Assembly (NCBI GenBank): GCA_021792555.1
Contig: JAJYUL010000019.1
Coordinates: 1 to 58,200 of the forward strand
Direction of reading: 5' to 3'
Origin: Pseudomonadota bacterium
Lineage (GTDB): Bacteria; Pseudomonadota; Gammaproteobacteria; Steroidobacterales; Steroidobacteraceae
Length of the DNA stretch: 58,200 bases
The notes under the pieces were generated by a model. The model saw nothing but the letters and a program-made list of their open reading frames with translations, was not told where the DNA came from and did no database searches. This document shows, piece by piece, positions 17,324-26,747 of this stretch (position 1 is its first letter; every line of letters begins with the position of its first letter). The position numbers and the translations under genes were made by a program.

Positions 17324-20300
17324 TCACTCGCCCTGCGCGGCCGCCGGGCCGGTCTCGGCGTCCACCTCGCCGCGCCGCGCGGTGCGGGACCGCTCGACCA
17401 GCGGGGCGATCGCCTCGAGCAGCTCGGTCTCCTGGTAGGGCTTGCCCAGATAATCATCGACACCGAACTCGATCGCCCGGGCGCGGTGCTTCTCGCCGAC
17501 CCGCGAGGTGATCATGATGATGGGTACGTCGCGCAGCCGCGGGTCATTGCGCACGTGCGCGGCGACCTCGTAGCCGTCCATGCGCGGCATCTCGATGTCG
17601 AGCAGGATGATGTCCGGCACGTGGTCCTGCAGCAGCGCGACCGCATCCATGCCGTCACGGGCCGTGAGCACGCGCATGCCGTTGCGCTCGAGCAGCCGCT
17701 GCGTGACGCGGCGCACCGTGATCGAGTCATCGACCACCAGCGCGAAGATGCGCCGGTCGGCCTGATCGCGCTCGGCGGGGGCGAGCCCGCGGCCGCGCCA
17801 CTCGGCGCGCACCAGCGCGCCGATGTCCAGAATGATGACGATGCGCCCGTCACCGAGGATGGTCGCGCCGGAGATGCCGCGGATGCCGGCGATCTGCGGG
17901 CCGACCGACTTGACGACGATCTCGCGGTTGCCGAGCAGCTCATCGGCCACGAGCGCCGTGGAGTGCTCTCCGGCGCGCACCAGCACCACCGGAACGGTCG
18001 CCTCCTGATCCGGCAGCGGCGAGGGCGGCAGGCCGATGAACACCGCCAAGTGCTGAAAGCGGTAGTGCTGACCGCCGTATTCGAACGTCGCCGATTCGGC
18101 GCCCAGATACTGGTTCACCTGCTCGAGCGGCAGCCGCAGCACGCCCTCGACGGTCGGCAGCGGCAAGGCATACAACTCATCGCCCGCGCGCGCGATGAGC
18201 GCGTGGCTGATCGCGAGCGTGAACGGCAGACGGATGGTGAACTCGCTGCCCTCACCCGGGCGGGTCTGCATGTGCAGCGCGCCGCCGAGCCGCTTGATCT
18301 CGGTGGCCACCACGTCCATGCCGACACCCCGGCCGGCCTGTTGCGTCACGCTGCCGGCGGTCGAGAAGCCGGGCTCGAGAATGAGCTGCATGGCCTCCTC
18401 GTCGCTCACCGGCCCGGGCGGAATCAGCCCGAGCGCGCGCCCCTTGGCGCGGATGGCCTCGAGGTTCATCCCGGCGCCGTCGTCGATCAGCCGCACCACC
18501 ACCTGGGCGCCCTCGCGGCGCAGCTGCAGCTCGATGCGGCCGACGGGCGGCTTGCCCCGCCGCGAGCGCTCCTCGGGCGACTCGATCCCGTGCACCACGG
18601 CGTTGCGCAGCATGTGCTCGAACGGCGGCAGCATGCGCTCGAGCACCTGGCGGTCGAGTTCTCCGGTGGCGCCCTCGACGAGCAGTTCGGCGCGCTTGCC
18701 GGTATCCGCCGCCGCCTGGCGCACGATGCGCGAGAGGCGCTGCACATGCTGCTGGAACGGCACCATGCGCGTGCGCATCAGGCCGTTTTGCAGCTCCGTC
18801 ATGGTGCGGGCCTGCTGCTGCAGGAGCGTGTGCGCGTCCTTGGTCAGATTCTCCAGCAGCTGTTGCAGGCTCGCCACGTCGTTGGCGGTCTCGGCGAGCG
18901 CCCGCGAGAACTGCTGGATCGAGGAATAACGGTCGAGCTCGAGCGGATCGAAATCGCTGCGGTGGCCGCTCTCCGGATCGTGCCGGTGCAGGATCTGCGC
19001 CTCGGTCTCGATCTCCAGGCTGCGCAGCTGCTCCTTCAGACGCGTCACCGTGCGCGACAGCTCGCCGAGGTTGAAATCGATGGAGCTGATCTGCTGATCG
19101 AGCCGCGAGCGGGCGATGCTGGCCTCGCCGGCGACGTTGAGCAGCTTGTCGAGCAGCTCGGCGTCGACCCGCGCCATCTCCTGCCGCTCGGCCGGCGCGA
19201 CAGGCTCGCGCCCGGGCGGCACCGGCAGCGGCGAAGCCAGCGGCTCTGCCGGTGCGCCCGGCGTCAGCGCGGCCGGCGGCGCCCCGAGCAGGGGCTCCTC
19301 GCGCATCTCGGCCGGCTGCAGCACCGGGACCGCATCCGGATCGACCTCGGGCAGCGCGGGCGGTTCGGCCACCAGAGCGCTCGGCGCGGCCTCCTCGGCC
19401 AACCCGCTCACGACCTCGGCAGCCAGCTCGCCGCCGGCGGGTGCGAGCACGGGCGGCTCGACGGCGCGCTCGGCGAGTCGCTCGGGCTCGGCGGCGGGCG
19501 CCGCCGGTGGCGGCGCCGCTGGTGCGGCCTCGGCCGGCGCCGCTGCGGGCGCGCCGGGCTGAGTCAGGGCGCGGATGCGCGCGATCATCGCCTGCGCCGG
19601 CGGCACGCCCTGTCCATTGACCACGGCCTCGCGCATGCCCGCGAGGTGATCGAGGCTCGCCTGAATCACATCGAACACCGCGTCGCTGGCGGCGAGAGAG
19701 CCGCTCTCCGCCTGCCCGACCAGTGTCTCGAGCTCATGCGACAGATCGCCCATGGCCATGATGCCGGCCATCCGCGCGCCGCCCTTGAGCGTGTGCAGCG
19801 CGCGCTTGAGCGCAAAGGCGCACTCGCCGCTGCCCGGCGCGGCGCGCCAATCCACGAGCGCGCGCTCGGAGCCCTCGATCAGCTCCAACGCCTCTTCAGT
19901 GAATACGGCCGCCACTTCCGGGTCATAGTCGATGGCCGCCTCGGCCTGCGCCGGCGGTTGCGCCTCGGGCGGGCCCACCGGCGCCACAGCCGCTGCGGGC
20001 GGCTCGGACGCCGCCGCCATCGGTGCGGGCTCCGCCGGCGTCTGCTCCAGGGGCGGCTCGGCCGCCGCGATGCGTTGATCGAGCGCCTTCTCCGCTTCGG
20101 CCAGCCGCTCGATCAGCAGCAGATGGCTCGCGAAATAGCCGGTCGGCTCCTCCAGGTGCTCGGCGACCGTCTCCATCGCGGTCATGCAGTCGGCGAGCAG
20201 GGTCAGATCCGCCGTGCGCAGGCCGGCGCCGCTCGTGAACACGCGCCGGATCCAGTGATCGAGGGGCTCGGCCAGACGCACGCCGTGGCGCGCCTGCGCC

Positions 20301-22768
20301 GCCTTGGAGCTGCCGGCCAGGGTATGACAGGCCCGATAGACCTCCTCGGGCAGCGCATGCGGCTCCGGCGCCTGCGCTTCGCCCTTGAGGTACGCGCGGA
20401 TCGTCGCGACGTGCGTTTCGGTCTCGCGCGCGTAGATCTCGCGCAGCGCCTCGTCCATCTCCCCGGGCGCGGGCGGCGGCGCCTCAGCGGCAAGCGCGGC
20501 GCCGTCGGACTGTCCATCCGCCTCGCGGCCTGCCGCCATGGCGTGGGCGGCGGCGGTGATGCCCGCCACATCGCTCGCCACCGGGCGGCCCGACTGCAGG
20601 TGCTCGATCAGCTGCGGCAGCGCGGCGATCGCCTGGCGCAGCTCCTCGAGGATGCCCGGGCTGCGCGTGAGGGTGTTGTCGAGCAGCCGGTTGAGCAGGC
20701 TCTCGACCGACCAGGCGAGTTCGCCGAGCTCGCGCGCGCCGACCATGCGGCCGCTGCCCTTGAGGGTGTGGAACGCGCGGCGCACGACCTCGAGCGCATC
20801 GCGGTCGAGGGGATTCTGGTCCCACAGCGGGAAGTGGCGCCGGATCCGGGCGAGCTCCTCGTGCGCCTCCTCGATGAACAGCTTGATCAGCTCGGGGTCG
20901 GCGTTCTCGGCCAGCGCGGCGAGCTTGGCGGTCGAGGATAGGGATGGAGCCGCGGGGGCCGGCGCCGGGGCGAGCGCCAGGTCCGGAACGGTGGCGGACA
21001 CCTGGGTTTCCCCCGGGGGCGTCATCAACACCGTCTTGGCGAAGGCGGACGGCTCTATCGGCGCGAGCGCCACGGTCTGCGGGGTGCGCTCGAGGAACTG
21101 CAGGCAGGACTGGGCGTTGTCCAGCATGTACCACGGATCGCTGCGGCCGGCCTGCAGCGTTTCCATGTAGTACTCGATGCTGACGATCGCATCGGCCAGA
21201 CGGTCGAGCCACCCCGGGGGCACCGGCGCGGCGCCCGGGCGCATGATCCGGCGCAGCTGCGTCGCGATGCCTTCGACGACTTCCACTGCGCGCGTCTTGC
21301 CGAGCATCAGCAGCGCCGCCTTCAGCCCGGTGATCAGGCCCTGCCAGCTGTCGAGCGCGGCCGGGTCCGGCGAGCCGCCGATGCTCTGCGTGACCGCTTC
21401 CTTGATCCAGGCGAGATTCTGGATGCACTCGCGCAGCACTGCGGCCTGCACCTGCTGGAACTCACGGTCCTCGCCCTCACCGCCGCCTTCGGCGCCGCCG
21501 GGCGGCAGAATCATCCCGACCAGGTTGTCATCCAGACGGTCCTCGACCGCGATCAGCGCCGCGGCGACCTCGACCAGCACGGACTCCTCGAGCGGCTCGG
21601 CGCCGCCGAGAATCCGCTCCAGCCGGTCGGTCTGGGTCTGCACCGTGGCGCGCTGCGCGCCGAGACCGAGCACCCCGAGCGTGTCGCCGATCTTGCGCAG
21701 CAGCGCGACCTGCGGGCGCAGCTCCTCGCTCTGGGCCGCCCCCCGCCGCCCGAACTGCTCGAGGACTTCCTTGACCTTGGCGAGATCCTCGCGGATCGCC
21801 ACCGCCACGGTCTGCATGAGTTTGACGTTCGGCGCCGAGAGACTCTCGCGCTCCTGCTCGATGCTCTCGTCCACCGGCAGCAGCTCGTTCAGGCGGAACG
21901 AGGCGCGCACCGCCGCAACGCGCGCGCCGCTGCTGCCCGAGCGGCCGACGTAGTAAAGGAGGTTGTTCAGCAGATCGACCGGCGGACTCTGGCAGTAGCG
22001 CGGCTCGCCGAGCTCGTAGAGCCGGCGGATCTCGCGGTCGGCGAGGCCGAGCAGCCGTTTGACCGACACGCCGCCCTCGAGCCCGCCCTCGCGCAGCGCC
22101 TCGATCACCGCGCCCACCACCCACCAGAGCTGGAAGACCGGCTGGCGCGTGGCGCTCTGCTCGAGCTTCTCGGCCACGCTCGCGAGCGCACCGAGGTTCT
22201 GCTCGATGCGCTCGCCGCGAATCCAGCCGATCAGGCCCGCCTGGAACTGCGCGCGCAGGCGGCGGCACCATTGCTCGACGGTGAGGTTCGGTTCGCCGGG
22301 CGAGGGCGCGTGCGGCTGAGCCTGCTTGTCCGACTTCAGGTTCAGCAGCAGCAGCGTCCCTTCCGACAGCAGCGCGCTGCCGCGCACCGCGCGCAGGTCA
22401 TTGAGCAGCGGCAGCAGAACGAGCGCGATGTCGCGGCCGCCGGCGAGCACCCGCTCGAGATATCCCGGCAGCTGCACCAGCGCGCGCAGCAGCGCGTCCA
22501 GACTCTCGGCCTGGCCCTTGCGTTCGGTGACCGTGGCGAGCAGGTAGTCGGCGACCAGCTCCATTTCCTCGGCGAGCAGCGCCGCGCCGTAGATCTCGAG
22601 CACGCGCAGCACGCCCTGCGCCTGATGCAGCTCCTGTTTGCAGCGCTCGAGCAGCGTCACGTTGTCCGGCTGCTCGAGGTAGTTCTCTATGGCGGCACGC
22701 GCCTCTCCCAACGTCTGGGCGAGCTCGTGCCCGACCAGCTCGAGCGTCTGCGAAGCGACTTCCGACAT
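17324..22768 (-). CDS. chpA: Hybrid histidine kinase ChpA of the type IV pilus chemosensory system
   Basis: The CheA-type kinase that controls twitching motility and pilus-linked cAMP. The 1814 residues contain an N-terminal degenerate Hpt-like region (about 1-600, with ELHQAQGVL in place of HTLKG), three canonical phosphotransfer domains (H667 in FHTLKGSGRM, H815 in CHTLAGSSKA, H992 in LHTLKGGARM), a dimerisation helix from ~1199, an ATPase domain (MLRNAVVHGIESPEER, ~1388), a CheW-like domain and a receiver domain with phospho-acceptor D1724 (LLDIEMPRMDGYE). Low-complexity Ala/Pro linkers separate the Hpt domains. The ATG at 22768 (MSEVASQTLELVG) lies 22 bp after pilJ. Pseudomonas ChpA is about 2470 residues with more phosphotransfer domains, so this is a shorter version. 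Confidence 0.93.
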   Translation of the reverse strand: MSEVASQTLELVGHELAQTLGEARAAIENYLEQPDNVTLLERCKQELHQAQGVLRVLEIYGAALLAEEMELVADYLLATVTERKGQAESLDALLRALVQLPGYLERVLAGGRDIALVLLPLLNDLRAVRGSALLSEGTLLLLNLKSDKQAQPHAPSPGEPNLTVEQWCRRLRAQFQAGLIGWIRGERIEQNLGALASVAEKLEQSATRQPVFQLWWVVGAVIEALREGGLEGGVSVKRLLGLADREIRRLYELGEPRYCQSPPVDLLNNLLYYVGRSGSSGARVAAVRASFRLNELLPVDESIEQERESLSAPNVKLMQTVAVAIREDLAKVKEVLEQFGRRGAAQSEELRPQVALLRKIGDTLGVLGLGAQRATVQTQTDRLERILGGAEPLEESVLVEVAAALIAVEDRLDDNLVGMILPPGGAEGGGEGEDREFQQVQAAVLRECIQNLAWIKEAVTQSIGGSPDPAALDSWQGLITGLKAALLMLGKTRAVEVVEGIATQLRRIMRPGAAPVPPGWLDRLADAIVSIEYYMETLQAGRSDPWYMLDNAQSCLQFLERTPQTVALAPIEPSAFAKTVLMTPPGETQVSATVPDLALAPAPAPAAPSLSSTAKLAALAENADPELIKLFIEEAHEELARIRRHFPLWDQNPLDRDALEVVRRAFHTLKGSGRMVGARELGELAWSVESLLNRLLDNTLTRSPGILEELRQAIAALPQLIEHLQSGRPVASDVAGITAAAHAMAAGREADGQSDGAALAAEAPPPAPGEMDEALREIYARETETHVATIRAYLKGEAQAPEPHALPEEVYRACHTLAGSSKAAQARHGVRLAEPLDHWIRRVFTSGAGLRTADLTLLADCMTAMETVAEHLEEPTGYFASHLLLIERLAEAEKALDQRIAAAEPPLEQTPAEPAPMAAASEPPAAAVAPVGPPEAQPPAQAEAAIDYDPEVAAVFTEEALELIEGSERALVDWRAAPGSGECAFALKRALHTLKGGARMAGIMAMGDLSHELETLVGQAESGSLAASDAVFDVIQASLDHLAGMREAVVNGQGVPPAQAMIARIRALTQPGAPAAAPAEAAPAAPPPAAPAAEPERLAERAVEPPVLAPAGGELAAEVVSGLAEEAAPSALVAEPPALPEVDPDAVPVLQPAEMREEPLLGAPPAALTPGAPAEPLASPLPVPPGREPVAPAERQEMARVDAELLDKLLNVAGEASIARSRLDQQISSIDFNLGELSRTVTRLKEQLRSLEIETEAQILHRHDPESGHRSDFDPLELDRYSSIQQFSRALAETANDVASLQQLLENLTKDAHTLLQQQARTMTELQNGLMRTRMVPFQQHVQRLSRIVRQAAADTGKRAELLVEGATGELDRQVLERMLPPFEHMLRNAVVHGIESPEERSRRGKPPVGRIELQLRREGAQVVVRLIDDGAGMNLEAIRAKGRALGLIPPGPVSDEEAMQLILEPGFSTAGSVTQQAGRGVGMDVVATEIKRLGGALHMQTRPGEGSEFTIRLPFTLAISHALIARAGDELYALPLPTVEGVLRLPLEQVNQYLGAESATFEYGGQHYRFQHLAVFIGLPPSPLPDQEATVPVVLVRAGEHSTALVADELLGNREIVVKSVGPQIAGIRGISGATILGDGRIVIILDIGALVRAEWRGRGLAPAERDQADRRIFALVVDDSITVRRVTQRLLERNGMRVLTARDGMDAVALLQDHVPDIILLDIEMPRMDGYEVAAHVRNDPRLRDVPIIMITSRVGEKHRARAIEFGVDDYLGKPYQETELLEAIAPLVERSRTARRGEVDAETGPAAAQGE

Positions 22769-22790
22769 CCAGTGGCTCCGGGCGGAGGGT

Positions 22791-24140
22791 TCAGTTGCCG
22801 CCCGCGGCGGTGATGGGAGCGGCGCGCCCCGCGGCCGCGGCAGTGTCCGGGCGCTTGTACGCGCCGGTGGCGCCCGGCGGCACGCCGCCGGGCAGACGGA
22901 AACCGGCGGCCGCGCGGCGCAGTCCCGCCGACAGCTCCGCCAGCTGGGCGATGGCCGCGGAGGTGGCGTTGGTCGACTCGGCGGTCTGCACGCTGATCTC
23001 GCGCAGCACCTGCATGTTGCGCGCGATGTTCTGCGCGCCGCTCGCCTGCGCGCGCGCGCTGGCGGAGATGTTCTGCACGAGACTGGCGATCTGGTTCGAG
23101 ACCTGCTCGATCTCATCGAGCGCCGCTCCGGCGTTCTCGGCAAGCAGCGCCCCGCCGACCACGTCGGTGGTGCTGCGCTCCATCGAGACCACCGCCTCGT
23201 TGGTATCGGTCTGAATGGTGCGCACCAGCACCTCGATCTGCTTGGTGGCGTTGGCGGCGCGCTCGGCGAGGCGCTGCACCTCGTCGGCGACCACCGCGAA
23301 GCCGCGGCCGGCCTCCCCCGCCATCGACGCCTGGATGGAGGCATTCAGCGCCAGGATGTTGGTCTGCTCGGCGATGTCGTTGATCAGCTCGACGATGTTG
23401 CCGATCTCCTGGGAGCTCTCCCCCAGCCGCTTGATGCGCTTGGAGGTCTCCTGGATGGTCTCGCGGATCGTGTTCATGCCGTCGATGGTGCGGCGCACCG
23501 CATCGCCGCCCTTGTGGGCGATTTCCACCGAATGGCGCGCCACGTCGGCCGCCCGCTCGGCGTTGCCCGAGACCTCCGCCACCGAGTTCGCCATGCCCGA
23601 TGCCGATTCGGTGGCCGAGGCGATCTGCTTCGACTGCGCGCTGCTTGCCTTGGCAAGGTGCTGCGAGAGCGCCTGGGTCTGCCGCGCGGCGCTGTCGAGC
23701 TGGATGGCCGAATGATTGATGGTCGTGACCAGGCCGCGCAGCGCGTCGACGGCGTAATTGATCGAATCGGCGATCGCGCCGGTGATCTCCTCGGTGACCG
23801 TCGCCTGCACGGTCAGATCGCCGTCGGCGAGGCTCGAGAGCTCATCGAGCAGACGCAGGATCGCCTGCTGGTTGCGGTCGTTCTCCTTGCGCTGCGTCTC
23901 GGCGGCGAAGCGCTGGTCCTGCACCGTCTTCTCGATGCGCCCGGCGAGCACGATGGCGGCGCCGAGCGCTGCGATGGCGAGCACCGCGAGGAGGAGCGGA
24001 CCGAAGCGGGCGAGCGCCGAGGCGCCGCTGCCGGCGGCGAAGTAGGCGCCCGCCGCGCCGAGCAGCATCAGTCCGGCGCTCGCGGCCAGCAATCCGGCGA
24101 GCGTGCGCGATTGGGCGGCGAGGGCCGGCTGTGCGCTCAT
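22791..24140 (-). CDS. pilJ: PilJ-type methyl-accepting protein with minimal periplasmic part
   Basis: The chemoreceptor of the Pil-Chp system. At 449 residues it is far shorter than the ~680 of Pseudomonas PilJ. Two transmembrane helices (about 12-35 and 46-67) are separated by only ~10 residues, followed by a HAMP-like segment ([14 protein letters not shown]), coiled coil and the conserved signalling tip ([32 protein letters not shown]). The large periplasmic PilJ domain is absent. The ATG 24140 overlaps the pilI stop by 4 bp. Confidence 0.92.
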   Translation of the reverse strand: MSAQPALAAQSRTLAGLLAASAGLMLLGAAGAYFAAGSGASALARFGPLLLAVLAIAALGAAIVLAGRIEKTVQDQRFAAETQRKENDRNQQAILRLLDELSSLADGDLTVQATVTEEITGAIADSINYAVDALRGLVTTINHSAIQLDSAARQTQALSQHLAKASSAQSKQIASATESASGMANSVAEVSGNAERAADVARHSVEIAHKGGDAVRRTIDGMNTIRETIQETSKRIKRLGESSQEIGNIVELINDIAEQTNILALNASIQASMAGEAGRGFAVVADEVQRLAERAANATKQIEVLVRTIQTDTNEAVVSMERSTTDVVGGALLAENAGAALDEIEQVSNQIASLVQNISASARAQASGAQNIARNMQVLREISVQTAESTNATSAAIAQLAELSAGLRRAAAGFRLPGGVPPGATGAYKRPDTAAAAGRAAPITAAGGN

Positions 24141-24700
24141 GCTGCCGCTTCCGCAAACGCGGGGCTTTCCAGCAGCGCGCGCAGGCTGAGCACGGGCCAC
24201 TGCTCCCCGGCACGCCGGAACGCCCCGGCGAGATAGTGTTCACAGCGCGCCATGGTCGGCGGCGCATCGGCGGAGAATTCCGCTTCGGCGAAGCGGCGGA
24301 ACCCGAGCACCTCGTCGACGAGCAGCCCGGCGGGAATCTCCCGGTGGTTCACCGCGACCACGCGGGTGGTGCGCCCGATCGGGGTGGCGCCGCTGCCGAG
24401 AAACTGGCGCAGATCGATGATCGGCAGCAGCTGGCCGCGCACGTTCGCGAGCCCCTTGATCCAGCTCTTTGCGCCCGGCACGCGCGTGATCCCCGCCGGC
24501 ATCCCCAGCACCTCGCGCGTCTCCTCGCGCGCCACCAGATACAGGTCCCCGGCCATGCGCAGCGCGACGCCCACCCACTCGCGCTCCGCGGCGCCGTCCT
24601 GGCCGGGCTGCGCCGAGACCGCGCGGGCCCGCCGTTCGAGCTCGCAGAGCAGCTCGAACGGCCGGTCGCGCAGGGATTCGAGCGGCGGGGCGTCACTCAT
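24137..24700 (-). CDS. pilI: CheW-like coupling protein PilI
   Basis: Links PilJ to ChpA. The 187-residue protein is a CheW domain preceded by a ~35-residue helix ([20 protein letters not shown]); motifs include [36 protein letters not shown] and [13 protein letters not shown]. Length agrees with PilI (about 178). ATG 24700 follows pilH by ~55 bp, and its stop overlaps pilJ by 4 bp. Confidence 0.92.
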   Translation of the reverse strand: MSDAPPLESLRDRPFELLCELERRARAVSAQPGQDGAAEREWVGVALRMAGDLYLVAREETREVLGMPAGITRVPGAKSWIKGLANVRGQLLPIIDLRQFLGSGATPIGRTTRVVAVNHREIPAGLLVDEVLGFRRFAEAEFSADAPPTMARCEHYLAGAFRRAGEQWPVLSLRALLESPAFAEAAA

Positions 24701-24755
24701 ACCGGGGTGTAAAGCTGGGGGTTGATGGGTCTGAACGGTGCGGCATGGATCGCTT

Positions 24756-25130
24756 TCAGCTCGCCAGCGCCAGACGCGCCTTGGCGATCAGCTGGTCGGG
24801 CGATACCGGCTTGACCATGTAATCCACCGCCCCCTGGCGCAGCCCCCAGATCCGGTCGGTCTCCTGTCCCTTCGAGGTCACCATGATGATCGGAATCTGG
24901 CGCGTGCGCGGATCGTTGACCAGCGCCCGGGTCGCCTGGTAGCCGTTCATGCCCGGCATGACGATGTCCATGAAGATCAGATCGGGATTCATTTCGCGGG
25001 CGAGGCGCACGCCCTCGGCACCGTCCCCGGCCGCAGCGGTGCGAAACCCATGCTTCTCGAGCGCCGCCTGCATCACGTGCACTTCCGTCGGCGAGTCGTC
25101 GACGATGAGAATCAGCGCCATGGCCGTCAT
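24756..25130 (-). CDS. pilH: Response regulator PilH
   Basis: Single receiver domain of 124 residues with acid pocket DD (VDDSPTE), the phospho-acceptor Asp in LIFMDIVMPGMNGYQATR, a conserved Thr (MVTSKGQETDR) and Lys (MVKPVSP). In the Pil-Chp pathway PilH accompanies PilG and modulates retraction through phosphate flow. The start at ATG 25130 overlaps the pilG stop by 4 bp; an ATG four codons in (25121) is possible. Confidence 0.92.
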   Translation of the reverse strand: MTAMALILIVDDSPTEVHVMQAALEKHGFRTAAAGDGAEGVRLAREMNPDLIFMDIVMPGMNGYQATRALVNDPRTRQIPIIMVTSKGQETDRIWGLRQGAVDYMVKPVSPDQLIAKARLALAS

Positions 25131-25525
25131 CTCCCGATATGCGTCTCGATCGCGCTGAGCAGCTCGTCCTTGGTGAACGGCTTGGTCAGATAGTGCTCGG
25201 AACCGACGATCCGCCCGCGCGCCCGGTCAAACAGGCCGTCCTTGGACGACAGCATGATCACGGGGATGGAGCGGAAGACCTTGTTGTGCTTGATCAGGGA
25301 ACACGTCTGATAGCCGTCGAGCCGCGGCATCATGATGTCCACGAAGACGATGTCCGGCTGATGGTCGGCGATTTTCGAAAGCGCGTCGAAACCGTCGATC
25401 GCCGTGTACACCTCGCACCCCTCTTTGGCGAGAAGCGTCTCGGCCGTCCGGCGTATCGTCTTGCTGTCATCGATCACCAGGACCTTCAGGCCCTGGAGTT
25501 TCGTGTTGCTGGCATTCACGGCCAC
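25127..25525 (-). CDS. pilG: Response regulator PilG
   Basis: Receiver-only regulator promoting pilus extension. About 132 residues, with IDDSKTIRRTAE, the acceptor Asp in IVFVDIMMPRLDGYQTC and the Lys in YLTKPFTKDEL. GTG at 25525 is preceded by AAGGAG 4 nt upstream; a second GTG at 25519 is 10 nt from the same site, so either is possible, and the 132-residue form is close to the 135 of Pseudomonas. First gene of pilGHIJ-chpA-cheW, divergent from gshB. Confidence 0.9.
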   Translation of the reverse strand: MAVNASNTKLQGLKVLVIDDSKTIRRTAETLLAKEGCEVYTAIDGFDALSKIADHQPDIVFVDIMMPRLDGYQTCSLIKHNKVFRSIPVIMLSSKDGLFDRARGRIVGSEHYLTKPFTKDELLSAIETHIGR

Positions 25526-25708
25526 GCAACTCCTTATACTGTCGAGGCGAGGCTCGGGCGGCCGCCACGATGGCGGATCCCGCCTCGAGTCCCGAGCGTA
25601 CACGCAATGCCCGAAGCGGCGCCAATGGCTGTGCGGGCCCCGAGAACTCACGCAGATTTTCTTTTAACATATCGGATGGACCCCCGCCATGCCGGCTGCG
25701 TCACGGTT

Positions 25709-25725
25709 TTGGCATGTGCTTTGCG
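25709..25725 (+). promoter_or_regulatory. Possible sigma-54 promoter upstream of gshB
   Basis: TTGGCATGTGCTTTGCG has GG and GC exactly 10 bp apart and agrees with the -24/-12 consensus at most fixed positions (the C of TGGCAC is T). It points towards gshB, whose ATG is 50 bp downstream. Chance matches occur in GC-rich DNA and no activator site is obvious. Confidence 0.3.
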
Positions 25726-25775
25726 CCCGCCCAACCGGGCCGGACAGCGGCGGCAGGTCCTGGCATCATCCCGCT

Positions 25776-26738
25776 ATGTCCGTTCGTCTCGGCGTGGTCA
25801 TGGATCCGATCGACGCCATCCATTACGCCAAGGACTCGACGCTGGCGATGCTGCTCGCGGCCCAGGCCCGCGGCTGGTCGCTCGCCTACCTCGAGCAGCG
25901 CGACTTGTGGCTGCGCGACGGCATCGCCTGGGGCCGCACCCGGGCACTGACCGTGAAGGCCGACCCGGCGGGCTGGTTCGAGCTCGGCGAGCCCGTAGCG
26001 AGGCGTCTCGGGGAGCTCGATTGCATCCTGATGCGCAAGGACCCGCCGTTCGATACGGAATACATCTACACCACCTATATCCTGGAGCGGGCCGAGCTGC
26101 AGGGCGCGCGCGTGGTCAACCGCCCGCGCGGGCTGCGGGACATGAACGAGAAGGTCTACACGGCCTGGTTCCCGCAGTGCTGCGCCCCGACGCTGATCAC
26201 CCGCGACATGGGCGACATGGCGGCATTCCTCGCCGAGCACGGCAAGGCCGTCTGCAAGCCCCTGCACGGCATGGGCGGACGCTCGATCTTCGTGCTCGAG
26301 CAGCACGACAAGAACATGGGCGTGGTCTTCGAGACGCTCACGGACTACGGGCAGCGCTTTGCCATCGTGCAGCGCTACCTGCCGGAGATCGCCACGGGCG
26401 GGGACACTCGGGTCCTGCTGGTCGACGGCGAGCCGCTGCCGTACGCGCTCTCCCGGATCCCCCTGCCGCACGACAACCGCGGCAACCTCGCCGCCGGGGC
26501 CCGCGCGCACATACGCCCGCTCAGCGAGCGGGAGCGCTGGCTCGCCGCACAGATCGGCCCGACGCTCGCGGCCGCGGGCATGCTGTTCGTCGGCCTGGAC
26601 GTCATCGGCGGGTACGTCACGGAAATCAACGTCACCAGCCCCACCGGCATCCGCGAAATCGAAAAGCAGCACCCCTTGGACATCGGCGGGCAGCTGATGG
26701 ACGCGATCGAGCGGCGGCTGGCGTCCGCCGGCCGGTAA
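25776..26738 (+). CDS. gshB: Glutathione synthetase
   Basis: ATP-grasp ligase joining gamma-glutamylcysteine and glycine. The 320 residues begin with MSVRLGVVMDPIDAIHYAKD, show the LMRKDPPFDTEYIYTTYILE signature, the ATP-binding KPLHGMGGRSIFVL loop and the C-terminal GLDVIGGYVTEINVTSPTG followed by IREIE, all typical of bacterial GshB. ATG 25776 gives the family N-terminus; the longer frame upstream is unsupported. Start of the plus-strand run gshB-tonB-yqgE-ruvX-pyrB. Confidence 0.96.
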   Translation: MSVRLGVVMDPIDAIHYAKDSTLAMLLAAQARGWSLAYLEQRDLWLRDGIAWGRTRALTVKADPAGWFELGEPVARRLGELDCILMRKDPPFDTEYIYTTYILERAELQGARVVNRPRGLRDMNEKVYTAWFPQCCAPTLITRDMGDMAAFLAEHGKAVCKPLHGMGGRSIFVLEQHDKNMGVVFETLTDYGQRFAIVQRYLPEIATGGDTRVLLVDGEPLPYALSRIPLPHDNRGNLAAGARAHIRPLSERERWLAAQIGPTLAAAGMLFVGLDVIGGYVTEINVTSPTGIREIEKQHPLDIGGQLMDAIERRLASAGR

Positions 26739-26747
26739 AGCTGCACG

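Noticed and set aside
17312-20941. A 1209-codon open frame on the plus strand
   Set aside because: It is antisense to chpA, repetitive in His/Arg/Leu and the product of high-GC codon bias; chpA has recognisable domains throughout.
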